Source of the DNA: Nitrospinaceae bacterium
GTDB taxonomy: Bacteria; Nitrospinota; Nitrospinia; Nitrospinales; VA-1
NCBI GenBank assembly: GCA_029261435.1
Contig: JAJDBI010000252.1
Location: 1-12,927, forward strand
DNA length: 12,927 bases
Reading direction: 5' to 3'
The position numbers and the translations under genes were made by a program. The notes beneath the pieces are model-generated. The model did not search any database. It saw nothing but the letters and a program-made list of their open reading frames with translations, and had not been told where the DNA came from. Below, piece by piece: positions 1 to 7,312 of this stretch. Every line of letters begins with the position of its first letter. Positions within the stretch are counted from its first letter, which is position 1.

Positions 1-1017
1 ATGATTTGCAGTATCCTTTTAAATGCGACTCCAGATGAAGTCAAAATGATCATGATTGACCCCAAAATGCTGGAGTTGTCGATTTACGATGGCATTCCGC
101 ATCTAATTTCTCCGGTGGTGACCAATCCTAAAAAAGCTGCGGCTGCGCTGCAGTGGGCGGTCAACGAAATGGAATCGCGCTACAAGATGATGGCCGAATG
201 TGGAGTGCGTAATATCAATGGTTTTAACGAGCATGCTGAGAAACTCCAGAAAGAATATGATCTGGAGCTTAAGAAAAGAGAAAAAGCCAATAAAGAGATC
301 AAGCCCGAAAATGCTGAAGATGAGGATGAAGATGAGGACATGATGCCGGAACCCCCCGCCAAGCTTCCTTATGTCGTCATCCTGATTGATGAATTGGCCG
401 ACCTTATGATGGTTGCATCCAAAGGTGTGGAAGACTCGTTAACCCGGTTGGCGCAAATGGCACGAGCGGCAGGAATTCATTTGATCGTTGCGACTCAACG
501 TCCTTCCGTAGATGTTTTGACGGGAATCATCAAGGCAAATTTCCCCACACGTATGTCTTATAAAGTCACTTCGAGAGTGGACTCCAGAACCATTCTGGAT
601 GCCATGGGTGCTGACAAACTCCTTGGTAAAGGCGATATGTTGTTCCTGCCGCCGGGAACTTCCAAACTTAATCGACTGCATGGTGTTATGGTCAGCGATG
701 AGGAGATTCAGCGCATTGTGGACTACATCAAGAAACAGGCGAAACCACATTATCAGGAAGATATTTTCGATTCAGTTGTGGAAGACGAGAAGAGTGGCGG
801 AGAAGAGGAAGAACCGTTTGATGAAAAATATGATGAAGCCCTTGCCATTGTTGCCAAAGACAGGCAGGCTTCGATTTCTTATATCCAACGGCGTTTGAGA
901 ATAGGCTATAATAGGGCTGCACGAATCATCGAAACCATGGAGCGAGAAGGGGTGGTGGGTCCGTCCGACGGAGTCAGGCCTCGCGAAGTCTATGTCAGCC
1001 CGATCGAAATTGAATAG
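1..1017 (+). CDS. ftsK: DNA translocase FtsK, C-terminal part (5' end outside window)
   Basis: C-terminal 338 residues of the septal DNA-pumping ATPase that moves chromosome termini across the division septum and activates XerCD at dif. The first ATG is an internal methionine: it aligns just after the Walker A loop of E. coli FtsK, so the gene enters from upstream and Walker A is not in view. Visible parts: the MIDPKMLELS block (about residues 18-27), a charged linker with an acidic Glu/Asp run (about 104-113), Walker B VVILIDE (125-131), the ATQRPSVDV motif (164-172), and a C-terminal gamma winged-helix domain (about 273-333) that in this family reads KOPS sequences. The acidic linker lies where E. 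coli also has a variable linker, so it is not remarkable. The next gene begins inside its last codons. Identification is near certain; only the N-terminal membrane part is missing. Confidence 0.97.
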   Translation: MICSILLNATPDEVKMIMIDPKMLELSIYDGIPHLISPVVTNPKKAAAALQWAVNEMESRYKMMAECGVRNINGFNEHAEKLQKEYDLELKKREKANKEIKPENAEDEDEDEDMMPEPPAKLPYVVILIDELADLMMVASKGVEDSLTRLAQMARAAGIHLIVATQRPSVDVLTGIIKANFPTRMSYKVTSRVDSRTILDAMGADKLLGKGDMLFLPPGTSKLNRLHGVMVSDEEIQRIVDYIKKQAKPHYQEDIFDSVVEDEKSGGEEEEPFDEKYDEALAIVAKDRQASISYIQRRLRIGYNRAARIIETMEREGVVGPSDGVRPREVYVSPIEIE

Positions 1018-1897
1018 ATTTTTCTGTAAACTTGTTGTCCAGTTCGCGCTGGTTCTTTTTATAATATTTTGTGTCGTACAGGGCAGTCTCGCAGGTATTT
1101 TCTCTTACCGGGATGACAAAGGCGCTATCCATTTCACCGATGACATCTCCAGGATTCCCAAGCAGTACCGCAATAGTGAGCAAGGGGTTCGCAAGCACCG
1201 TGAGGCTCGAGGTGCGTATCGGGCGACTCCACAATCTTCAGCCGCAATAGAACTTCCCGGATCGGTTTCTTCAAACGGGGAAGTCCAGGTTCCTCTTATT
1301 CCCGTTGGCGGGGGTAACTTTCTCATTGATACTGTTCTCAATGGTCGCATCAAGGCCCGATTGATGCTGGATACCGGTGCCTCACTCATAACACTTACTG
1401 AAGAGATTGGCAGTAAACTGGGGATAACATCATACTCTGGCTCTGCCGAGTTGCCTTTCAACACTGCGGGCGGAGAAGACTGGATGCCGCTGGTGGCGCT
1501 TGAGATGGTTGCGGTAGGCTCAGCCGAAACCCGGCTGGTTGAAGCGTCTATCAACAGCCATATTAAAGGAATTGATGGATTGCTGGGAATGAGTTTTCTT
1601 GGAGACTTTCGTTTTGAAATTGACCGCACTAATAAACTCCTCACTTTAAAACCTCCGCATATTCAGGATGAATTAGTTTGGGATGGTAAGCCGGGGAACT
1701 GGTGGAAAAGTCGGTTCGAACATTATGATACGACCATCAAAGGATATGCTTCTCGCGCGAGCTTTCTTCAACGGCGTGGGCATGCAAAGGCTCCAAATAT
1801 GCAAAAGACGGTGGAGTTTTACAAGAATCTGCGGCAAAAACTAGAAACCCGGGCTTCCATTTCCGGATTGCCGGGTCGATTCCGACCGTCCTCGTAG
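992..1897 (+). CDS. Exported retropepsin-like aspartic protease with N-terminal DUF4124
   Basis: Predicted exported protease of 301 residues. A basic N-terminus and a hydrophobic stretch (about 13-33) form a signal peptide with a likely cleavage site after SLA (residue 34). A DUF4124-like module follows (about 36-62: aromatic-Tyr-Arg, Asp-Lys-Gly, HFTDD, IPKQYR). The core is a single-lobe clan AA aspartic protease: LMLDTGAS with catalytic Asp127, and the conserved DGLLGMSFL element (about 195-203). One DTG motif per chain means it should act as a homodimer, as retropepsins do. The C-terminal 75 residues are Trp-rich then helical and I cannot name them. The ATG at 992 overlaps ftsK by 26 bases and has no clear ribosome binding site; a TTG at 1010 would still keep the signal peptide. 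Substrate unknown. Confidence 0.85.
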   Translation: MSARSKLNRFFCKLVVQFALVLFIIFCVVQGSLAGIFSYRDDKGAIHFTDDISRIPKQYRNSEQGVRKHREARGAYRATPQSSAAIELPGSVSSNGEVQVPLIPVGGGNFLIDTVLNGRIKARLMLDTGASLITLTEEIGSKLGITSYSGSAELPFNTAGGEDWMPLVALEMVAVGSAETRLVEASINSHIKGIDGLLGMSFLGDFRFEIDRTNKLLTLKPPHIQDELVWDGKPGNWWKSRFEHYDTTIKGYASRASFLQRRGHAKAPNMQKTVEFYKNLRQKLETRASISGLPGRFRPSS

Positions 1898-1903
1898 AGG
1901 CCC

Positions 1904-2662
1904 ATGCAAGGTTCTGAACATGACCTCTTTGTCCTGTTAGGAGCCAGTAATCTGGCACGCGGTTATTCCGCTTTGACCCGCCATATATCCAAAAATATTC
2001 CAGCAGGTGAGTTTCTCAATGCGCTGGGACCGGGCCGGGGTTATTGTGCTCGCGGAGGACTCTTCAATTTTACCTATTCCCCCATTGGTGAATGCAGGGT
2101 CATGGAGTCTGCCAAGGTTTATGCGGAACGTGGTTTTCGAGTGACAGTGCTCTTGACGGATATCGGTAATGACATCATGTATGGAGTTCCCGAGTTGTCC
2201 CTCATCAAATCTCTGGACACCCTGATCAAAAAATCCTTGCAAATGAATGCTGAAGTTTTTCTGACTTCCATTCATGTGGATGTCTCCAAAGATATGGGGA
2301 AGGCATCCTTCAAATTATTGAAATCCATTTTTTATCCAAATAGTCCAGTGACTTTTGATCAGGCCGATTCGGCGGTGAAAAAGCTGAATCATTATCTTGC
2401 GGAAAAATCACAGCAGAATGAGCGAGTCCATTTAGTGAGCGGACTGGGTGCATTCTGCGGTATGGATAAAATTCATTACGGTTTGTTCAAAAGTCACCTT
2501 GCCTGGTCTCGTGTCGCAAATGCGATGCTACTGGAGTTGGGTGTGAGACCCGTTGGTAAAGTCGGGTTGGGTTCCATGGCAGTTTCCTTATGCAAGAACC
2601 TCAACCGACTGATTAGTTCTGATATGCTGAGAGTCATGAACAAGCCAAAAGGGTTTTACTAG
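1904..2662 (+). CDS. Divergent SGNH-hydrolase-like protein
   Basis: 252-residue protein that I would annotate as SGNH-hydrolase-like. SGNH-type blocks can be placed in the right order: block I as LLGASNLARG with candidate nucleophile Ser15 (GAS instead of the usual GDS), a Gly-rich segment resembling block II (about 42-51), block III as TDIGND (85-90, Gly88-Asn89), and block V as DKIH with Asp188 and His191, the usual catalytic DxxH spacing. There is no signal peptide or membrane segment, so it should be cytoplasmic. The start lies 6 bases after the protease stop, with AGAGG overlapping that stop codon at short spacing. The next gene, an acyltransferase, starts 9 bases after its stop, which suggests an ester- or acyl-related role. 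The family assignment is inferred from motifs; the substrate is unknown. Confidence 0.65.
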   Translation: MQGSEHDLFVLLGASNLARGYSALTRHISKNIPAGEFLNALGPGRGYCARGGLFNFTYSPIGECRVMESAKVYAERGFRVTVLLTDIGNDIMYGVPELSLIKSLDTLIKKSLQMNAEVFLTSIHVDVSKDMGKASFKLLKSIFYPNSPVTFDQADSAVKKLNHYLAEKSQQNERVHLVSGLGAFCGMDKIHYGLFKSHLAWSRVANAMLLELGVRPVGKVGLGSMAVSLCKNLNRLISSDMLRVMNKPKGFY

Positions 2663-2671
2663 GAATTTTTT

Positions 2672-3412
2672 ATGGGATATTTTATTGCGGTCATCCGAGT
2701 AGGAATGTATGTCCTGGTGTTTGGAGTTTTTGTGGTGATCGGTGTGTGCGGGCATGTTTTGTTTTTCATGTCTCCGTCGTGGCTTTTAAAGTGGATCGCT
2801 TTTTTTGCTCAATTGTGGGCGCGCGTAACTTGCAGAGTTCTCAATATCCAGGTACAGATCGAGGGGGATGCCTCCATAAAACCGGGATCATTGATCGTTG
2901 CCAACCATGTAGGTTCTCCGGATATTTTTGTTTTGGGTGCAACCTTTAAAGGATTCTTTGTCTCTAAAGCCGAGATCGCCGACTGGCCGTTGTTCAGTTG
3001 GCTGGCAAGATTGGGGAAGACGGTCTTCGCTGACCGGAGCAAACGCCAGCAGGTGAAAGTTTTAATCGGAGAAATTCAACAGCGATTAAACCGTGACCAG
3101 TGTGTGATCCTGTTTCCCGAAGCTCAGGCGACTGATGGAACGGATGTTGTGCCTTTTAAGTCGGCGGTTTTTGAGTCCGCTGTCCTTGCAAGCCGTCCTG
3201 TCGTGCCTGTGGAGATTCGCTATCATGATGAAAATCAACCGACAATTGCTTATTACGGAGATAGTTTCGCCAGTCACATTATGACGATATTGAAAGCGCC
3301 ACGGCTTTTAGCAACGGTAACGGTCCTTCCTGAAATCTCAGCAGGAGAGGATCGACAAACTCTGGCCGCAAAAAGTTATAAGGCCATTCACGATAAGCAT
3401 ATGTCTGGGTAA
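2672..3412 (+). CDS. PlsC-type lysophospholipid acyltransferase family protein
   Basis: 246-residue membrane-associated acyltransferase of the PlsC/LPLAT family, which transfers acyl groups to lysophosphatidate or related acceptors. Visible: a hydrophobic N-terminal anchor (about 4-34), motif I as NHVGSPD (H79 and D84 of HxxxxD), the acceptor-region motif ending TVFADR (117-122), motif III as FPEA (148-151, where most members have FPEG), and a late PV(V/P)P-type motif near 196-200. AGGAA overlapping the upstream stop is the ribosome binding site. It appears co-transcribed with the SGNH-like gene. It could be the 1-acylglycerol-3-phosphate acyltransferase proper or a paralogue with another acceptor, so I give no symbol. 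Confidence 0.88.
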   Translation: MGYFIAVIRVGMYVLVFGVFVVIGVCGHVLFFMSPSWLLKWIAFFAQLWARVTCRVLNIQVQIEGDASIKPGSLIVANHVGSPDIFVLGATFKGFFVSKAEIADWPLFSWLARLGKTVFADRSKRQQVKVLIGEIQQRLNRDQCVILFPEAQATDGTDVVPFKSAVFESAVLASRPVVPVEIRYHDENQPTIAYYGDSFASHIMTILKAPRLLATVTVLPEISAGEDRQTLAAKSYKAIHDKHMSG

Positions 3413-3517
3413 TGTTTTTATGATGGACTTTAAATTCAAAATGACGTTACATTAGACCAACTCATGACAGAGGGCAGCTTTTAGAACTTTTCAATACTTT
3501 TTTTCAAGGGATTTAAA

Positions 3518-4024
3518 ATGATCCATCCTTTTAAAGGTAAGATACCTGAAATTGACGACTCTTCCCTGGTGGTAGAAAGCGCGCAGATCATTGGTGATGT
3601 AAAGATCGGTGAAGAGAGCAGTGTGTGGTTCAATGCAGTGATACGCGGCGATGTCAATCATATCCATATTGGCAAGCGCACAAATATTCAGGATGGTTGT
3701 GTTCTGCATGTGGCACGTAAAACCCTGCCATTGATTATTGGTGATGAAGTGACAGTGGGACACAATGTCACCCTGCACGCCTGTACTATCGGATCGCAAT
3801 GTCTTATTGGCATGGGCGCGATTGTTATGGATGGAACGGAAGTGGGGGAACAGTCCATTGTGGGTGCTGGTTCGCTAGTGACCCCGAACACGAAGATTCC
3901 ACCAAAGAGCCTTGTGCTGGGGTCTCCAGCGAAGGTAAAGCGGGAGCTGACGGATGAAGAAATTCGTGGCATCCGCGAATCGGCAGCCAATTATGTTGGC
4001 GATATTGAAACTTACCTAGATTAA
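3518..4024 (+). CDS. Gamma-class carbonic anhydrase family protein (left-handed beta-helix)
   Basis: 168-residue hexapeptide-repeat protein of the gamma carbonic anhydrase/YrdA/PaaY group. Repeated I-G-x-x-x-x-[IV] turns run from about 24 to 140 and form the left-handed beta helix that trimerises. The three metal-binding histidines are present: His64 (VLH) and His82/His87 (GHNVTLH), together with the conserved RGD (43-45) and Gln58-Asp59. The C-terminal helix follows the GSPAK motif. AAGGGA at 3506-3511 gives a good ribosome binding site 6 bases before the ATG. It is probably co-transcribed with the phosphorylase 5 bases downstream. Many members of this group show little or no carbonic anhydrase activity, so the reaction is not certain although the fold and metal site are. 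Confidence 0.93.
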   Translation: MIHPFKGKIPEIDDSSLVVESAQIIGDVKIGEESSVWFNAVIRGDVNHIHIGKRTNIQDGCVLHVARKTLPLIIGDEVTVGHNVTLHACTIGSQCLIGMGAIVMDGTEVGEQSIVGAGSLVTPNTKIPPKSLVLGSPAKVKRELTDEEIRGIRESAANYVGDIETYLD

Positions 4025-4029
4025 AACTG

Positions 4030-4920
4030 ATGAATGAATCTGCCCCGTTCAGAGTTCCCATTGCGGTGCTTGGTGGCAGTGGGGCTTATCATCTTCTAAC
4101 CGGTCCGTCCCTTGGCCGGGAAAAGGATTGTCAAGTTCTGCAAACCCCTTATGGCAAGAGTGCACCCATTCACCGTTTCAGTTCTGAAAGCCGGGATTTT
4201 TTATTTTTATCTCGTCACGGTGAAACTGATTATTCCCTCACCGCTCCCTTTGTCAATTACCGAGCCAACATTTATGCCCTGAAGCTATGCGGGGTCGAGC
4301 GAGTGATATCCTGGTCCGGTCCGGGAATTATCAACACCGCCTTCAAGCCGGGAGATTTCGTGGTGCCGCAAGATATCATTGATGAAACAAGAAATCGTGA
4401 GACCACATTTTTCAAGGATAAAGGGATCGGATTCATCCGCATGAACGAGCCGTTTTGTCCCCAAATCGCCACAGCTCTGCACGAAATTTTGCATTCAAGC
4501 GGACTGCCCCATCATGAGCAAGCGGTCTATGCCTGTACGGAAGGGCCTCGCTTGGAAACTCCGGCAGAGATTCGCAAACTACGTTTACTGGGTGCCGACC
4601 TGGTGGGCATGACTCTGGCGCCGGAAGCCTTCCTGGCCCGGGAAATGGAAATGTGCTACACCCCTTTCTGCTACTTGACCAATTATGCCGAAGGGGTGAA
4701 ACCGCGCAAGTTTAAAAAGGGAGAATTGTTTGAAGGCATGCAGACAGAAGAAGAGCGAAAGCAGGTTGACGCGGCGATACATAAATTTCCACAACTGATC
4801 GGAGCGGTATTTGATAGTTTGCGAGGGATAGAGCGTGCCTGCAATTGTTCTGAGGCTCTGCGCCGTTATAAGGATAAAGGTATGCTTGGCGAGGATCCAA
4901 CGAGCCAGGCAAGCATTTAA
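4030..4920 (+). CDS. MTAP/PNP-family nucleoside phosphorylase, probably 6-oxopurine (methylthioinosine-type)
   Basis: 296-residue phosphorolase of the trimeric PNP/MTAP family, which splits a purine (methylthio)nucleoside into base and sugar 1-phosphate. Motifs: VLGGSGAY (13-20), SRHGE (61-65), VNYRAN (75-80), YACTEGPRLET (167-177), and GMTLAPEA (193-200). Aligned without gaps to remembered human MTAP, the adenine-binding Asp220 and Asp222 correspond to Asn218 and Ala220. This is the pattern of Pseudomonas methylthioinosine phosphorylase and favours a 6-oxopurine. The loop at 95-99 (SGPGI) carries a proline where MTAP has Ala-Cys-Gly-Ser. The C-terminal 30 residues, with two cysteines and basic residues, extend past the usual end. 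Start ATG is 5 bases after the carbonic anhydrase stop. Family is certain; specificity is inferred. Confidence 0.9.
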   Translation: MNESAPFRVPIAVLGGSGAYHLLTGPSLGREKDCQVLQTPYGKSAPIHRFSSESRDFLFLSRHGETDYSLTAPFVNYRANIYALKLCGVERVISWSGPGIINTAFKPGDFVVPQDIIDETRNRETTFFKDKGIGFIRMNEPFCPQIATALHEILHSSGLPHHEQAVYACTEGPRLETPAEIRKLRLLGADLVGMTLAPEAFLAREMEMCYTPFCYLTNYAEGVKPRKFKKGELFEGMQTEEERKQVDAAIHKFPQLIGAVFDSLRGIERACNCSEALRRYKDKGMLGEDPTSQASI

Positions 4921-4953
4921 CGGAAAAAACTTTGGTTGCCAGTCTGCCGCTAG

Positions 4954-5244
4954 CTAGTCGGGCCAGGCTTCGAATCCACCGGTCATGCTATAGACTTCTT
5001 TGAATCCGTTTTGCGAAAGGTATTCGGCGGCACCACGACTGGAGTTGCCGTGGTAACAGCAAACGATCAGAGGTTTTTCCTTATCGGCCGATTCGATATA
5101 CTCTTTCACATTGCCATCGTTCAGGGAAACTGCGTTGGGAATATGACCGGCAGCGTAGGACCAGGGGTCTCGAATGTCGACTACATTCGCCGAATCTTCT
5201 TCAACCATTTCTTGTGCTTTTTGAGCTGCAATTTCTTTAAACAT
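4954..5244 (-). CDS. glpE: GlpE-type single-domain rhodanese (thiosulfate sulfurtransferase)
   Basis: 96-residue stand-alone rhodanese, matching E. coli GlpE in size order and motifs. It should transfer sulfane sulfur from thiosulfate to cyanide or, in the cell, to a thiol acceptor such as thioredoxin, in the cytoplasm. Visible: VVDIRDPWSY with GHIPNA (CH2A-type motif, 21-37), and the active-site loop CYHGNSSRG with persulfide cysteine Cys63 (63-71), almost identical to the E. coli loop CYHGNSSKG. The ending GGFEAW is typical. AAAGGA lies upstream of the ATG. It is transcribed towards the phosphorylase gene, 33 bases away, with no clear terminator between. The cellular role of GlpE is poorly defined even in E. 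coli. Confidence 0.92.
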   Translation of the reverse strand: MFKEIAAQKAQEMVEEDSANVVDIRDPWSYAAGHIPNAVSLNDGNVKEYIESADKEKPLIVCCYHGNSSRGAAEYLSQNGFKEVYSMTGGFEAWPD

Positions 5245-5315
5245 GGTTTGTAGTCCTTTATGAAGTTAAGATACCTGTATATAGGATGACTCACTTATGA
5301 AAAAGTTCCAATAAT

Positions 5316-5987
5316 ATGCCACTTTCTGAGTTGGAAAAAAAATTTAATAGTGCGAAAGAAAAAGTTGCTCCGATTGAAATGGTGGAAGCGATCATTCCAT
5401 TGGTCAACGCTTACCAGCAAGTGCGGAAATATGATTCTGCTGTGCATTGTTTGCAAGGCGCGTTGCCGATTATTCGGAAAAAGGGCGAGGCCGATCAAGA
5501 AGCTGTGATTTTGACTGCACTCGGCACGGCTTTCTGGGAAAAGGCACAATTGCAAAAAGCCTTGGACCAGTTCAGTCCGGCTCTGGATTTGTTTAAAAAG
5601 TCTGGTGACAAGATGGGTGAGAAGGTCATTTTTGCGATGGTAGGTATTACGTTCTGGCGGAAATGTGAATGGCAAAGAGCATTAGAAATTTTTACTGATG
5701 TGTGGCGAGAGACCGACAGACTGAAAGTTGATGGTCGGTTTGCTTCAGTGCAAGGAGCCTTGGAAAGGGGAACTGCCACTTTGCAGAATCGGGTTCGGAT
5801 GGGGCGTGAGCTTCAAGACACATTGAAAATTCTTCAACCGTTGTTTTCCGTATGTGTTTTGTATCGGATGCTGGGAGATCGTGAGCAGTTTGATAGTTGT
5901 TTTGATGAAGCAGTGGTTTTGGCAGAATCTTTAAATAAAGCTGACATCCTCAATGCCGCTAAAGGTCTAAGTCAGTTGGTCAGCTGA
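5316..5987 (+). CDS. Tetratricopeptide-repeat protein
   Basis: 223-residue soluble, all-helical protein with TPR-like repeats at about 26-58, 63-98, 103-136 and 176-208. Each shows the small/large residue pattern (for example ALGTAFWEKAQLQKAL). There is no signal peptide or catalytic motif; the likely role is protein-protein contact with an unknown partner. No clear Shine-Dalgarno sequence precedes the ATG at 5316, and an ATG at 5379 is an alternative start. It is divergent from glpE across 71 bases, and its last 8 bases overlap the end of the opposite methyltransferase gene. Function not recognised. Confidence 0.75.
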   Translation: MPLSELEKKFNSAKEKVAPIEMVEAIIPLVNAYQQVRKYDSAVHCLQGALPIIRKKGEADQEAVILTALGTAFWEKAQLQKALDQFSPALDLFKKSGDKMGEKVIFAMVGITFWRKCEWQRALEIFTDVWRETDRLKVDGRFASVQGALERGTATLQNRVRMGRELQDTLKILQPLFSVCVLYRMLGDREQFDSCFDEAVVLAESLNKADILNAAKGLSQLVS

Positions 5988-6891
5988 TTTTGAACCAGGT
6001 CAATTCGTTTTTATTGTGGAACAGATGCCGTACCTGGCTATCTGGAAGGGCAGCAAATTTATCAGCGATCGAAAGATCGGGCTCGCCTTTAAATTTAATG
6101 GTGCATATGAAATTTTTGCAGATGCCCGACTCCACCCATTTTAGTATCCACTCATAAAGTTTTTCCGGATAACAGATTACATCTGAAAACAGCCAATCAA
6201 TGCGGCGATTTTTAAACTCCTCAGGCATCAGTGTGAAAGCATCGCGTTTCTGAAACGAGACACCCTTCAATTCAGCGACTGATGGAGAAAGCGGGGAGCG
6301 GTCGATACTCAAAACCTTCGCGCCGCATTGATGCACCACCCAGGCCCACCCACCTGGACTGCCCCCTACATCTACACAGAAATCCCCCGGTTGTGGTGTT
6401 GAGCCGGTAAGAGTGAGAGCTTCATAAAGTTTTAAGTAGGCGCGGTTGGGTGGACCATTTTTGTTTTCGACAAAATGTGCTTCTCCGTTCGGGAGAGGAT
6501 TTGAACAATCTGCCGAGGCGAGCAGTGTGTTTTCATCCAGCAGTGTGAAGCTCCCTAAAGAGGAAGTTGATAATGGAGAAGGAAAGCTCATAGGTTTAGA
6601 GTTCACTGGCGGAAGTTTATCCAGAATCAATCTGGCTCGCCGGTGCAGAGTGTGCGAATAAAGGCACCAGTTTCGCTGAATAGCTTTCAATTGTTTTGCC
6701 GCGTTGTTGATCGATTCTATATGGAGAACTTGAGGTTTACGCCAAATGTTCTGTGCCCAGTGAGCATTTTTTGCAGGTTTGGAGGACAGCACTAATTGGC
6801 CGTGAATGTCAGTAATACCTTCCAACTCTTTAAGCAAGGGATCAAGAAATCCTTCCGCTGCCAGATAAGCCGATTTTATTATACGAGTCAT
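5980..6891 (-). CDS. RlmM/FtsJ-like SAM-dependent rRNA 2'-O-ribose methyltransferase
   Basis: 303-residue methyltransferase resembling E. coli RlmM, which methylates the 2'-O of C2498 in 23S rRNA. The Rossmann domain starts near residue 146: NRAYLKLYEA, VDVGGSPGGW (SAM-binding motif I, 173-182), SIDRSP (195-200), and FSDV (235-238). The ending LFHNKNELTW (290-299) matches the RlmM LYHDREEVTV region. The K-D-K-E catalytic tetrad can be placed as Lys154, Asp237, Lys266 or Lys268, and Glu296. E. coli RlmM is about 366 residues; here the N-terminal part (1-140) is shorter, and a THUMP-like fold is only suspected. There is no ribosome binding site, and a 6-bp hairpin abuts the start codon. RlmM-like fits better than RlmE (FtsJ), but the target base is inferred. 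Confidence 0.75.
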   Translation of the reverse strand: MTRIIKSAYLAAEGFLDPLLKELEGITDIHGQLVLSSKPAKNAHWAQNIWRKPQVLHIESINNAAKQLKAIQRNWCLYSHTLHRRARLILDKLPPVNSKPMSFPSPLSTSSLGSFTLLDENTLLASADCSNPLPNGEAHFVENKNGPPNRAYLKLYEALTLTGSTPQPGDFCVDVGGSPGGWAWVVHQCGAKVLSIDRSPLSPSVAELKGVSFQKRDAFTLMPEEFKNRRIDWLFSDVICYPEKLYEWILKWVESGICKNFICTIKFKGEPDLSIADKFAALPDSQVRHLFHNKNELTWFKIS

Positions 6892-6907
6892 GGTATGGGA
6901 TCATACC
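6892..6907 (-). promoter_or_regulatory. Hairpin directly abutting the methyltransferase start codon
   Basis: GGTATG (6892-6897) and CATACC (6902-6907) are perfect inverted repeats with a 4-base loop. On the reverse strand this hairpin ends at the base just before the methyltransferase ATG and occupies the place where a Shine-Dalgarno sequence would be. It may limit translation or be a protein-binding palindrome; the function is inferred. Confidence 0.4.
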
Positions 6908-7033
6908 GGTTGGCATAGGCCAGCTCAAGCTTTAAGGATGCAAATATCTGAAGCCAACAGTTTGCTGTAAAGCCGTTAAGATTATCAGTGTGGTAGGAAA
7001 AAGAGTTTTTATTCCATCAGATAGTCAGGTTAG

Positions 7034-7048
7034 AAAAGGTAACCTTTT
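7034..7048. repeat. Small inverted repeat AAAAGG-TAA-CCTTTT
   Basis: Perfect 6-base arms (7034-7039 and 7043-7048) around a 3-base centre in the intergenic region. As RNA the hairpin would be weak; as DNA the near-palindrome could be a protein site. Chance occurrence in AT-rich DNA is quite possible. Confidence 0.3.
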
Positions 7049-7229
7049 TACAATTCTTATAAATATCCCAAATCCGAATAGGGTGATGCTTCAGACCTTG
7101 ACTTTGAAAATAGCAGGGCTGAGACACTTATTTTTCCCTATAAGGATAAAATTTACCTTGGTTGGAATCTGTAAAAACCGAATAAGCTAAAAAAAACAAC
7201 TATTTAGCGATAAAACAAGAAAAATGTAT

Positions 7230-7235
7230 TATAAT
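7230..7235 (+). promoter_or_regulatory. Candidate -10 box of the histidine kinase promoter
   Basis: A perfect TATAAT lies about 98 bases before the kinase start. No good -35 hexamer is found 16-18 bases upstream (GCGATA at the 17-base spacing), so the promoter may depend on an activator. It would give a leader of about 90 bases. Confidence 0.45.
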
Positions 7236-7312
7236 ATGCGTCAGATTTTGATGTACATGAAAGGTTTTTTTTACTGACTTAAAATTGGGTCGGTCAAAGC
7301 TGGAGGCTTAAC

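Noticed and set aside
180..362. Reverse-strand frame with a serine run
   Set aside because: It is the antisense of the acidic Glu/Asp codon run in ftsK; the serines are a by-product of GAT/GAG repeats.
1105..1644. Long reverse-strand frame opposite the aspartic protease
   Set aside because: The forward frame has a signal peptide and DTGAS motif; the reverse frame has no recognisable features and is a codon-bias shadow.
3413..3517. Gap before the carbonic anhydrase gene as a promoter/terminator region
   Set aside because: I looked for hairpins and -35/-10 pairs and found none good enough; only the ribosome binding site at 3506-3511 is clear.
5255..5283. CCTTTA / TATATA as a promoter for the TPR gene
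   Set aside because: The -35 match is too poor to support beyond chance.
6990..7190. Open frame of 66 codons in the intergenic region
   Set aside because: GTG start without ribosome binding site, AT-driven composition, no recognisable motif; treated as non-coding.
7251..7272. ATGTACAT palindrome followed by eight T as a terminator
   Set aside because: The palindrome cannot form a stable stem-loop, and it lies downstream of a -10 box and just before the kinase gene.
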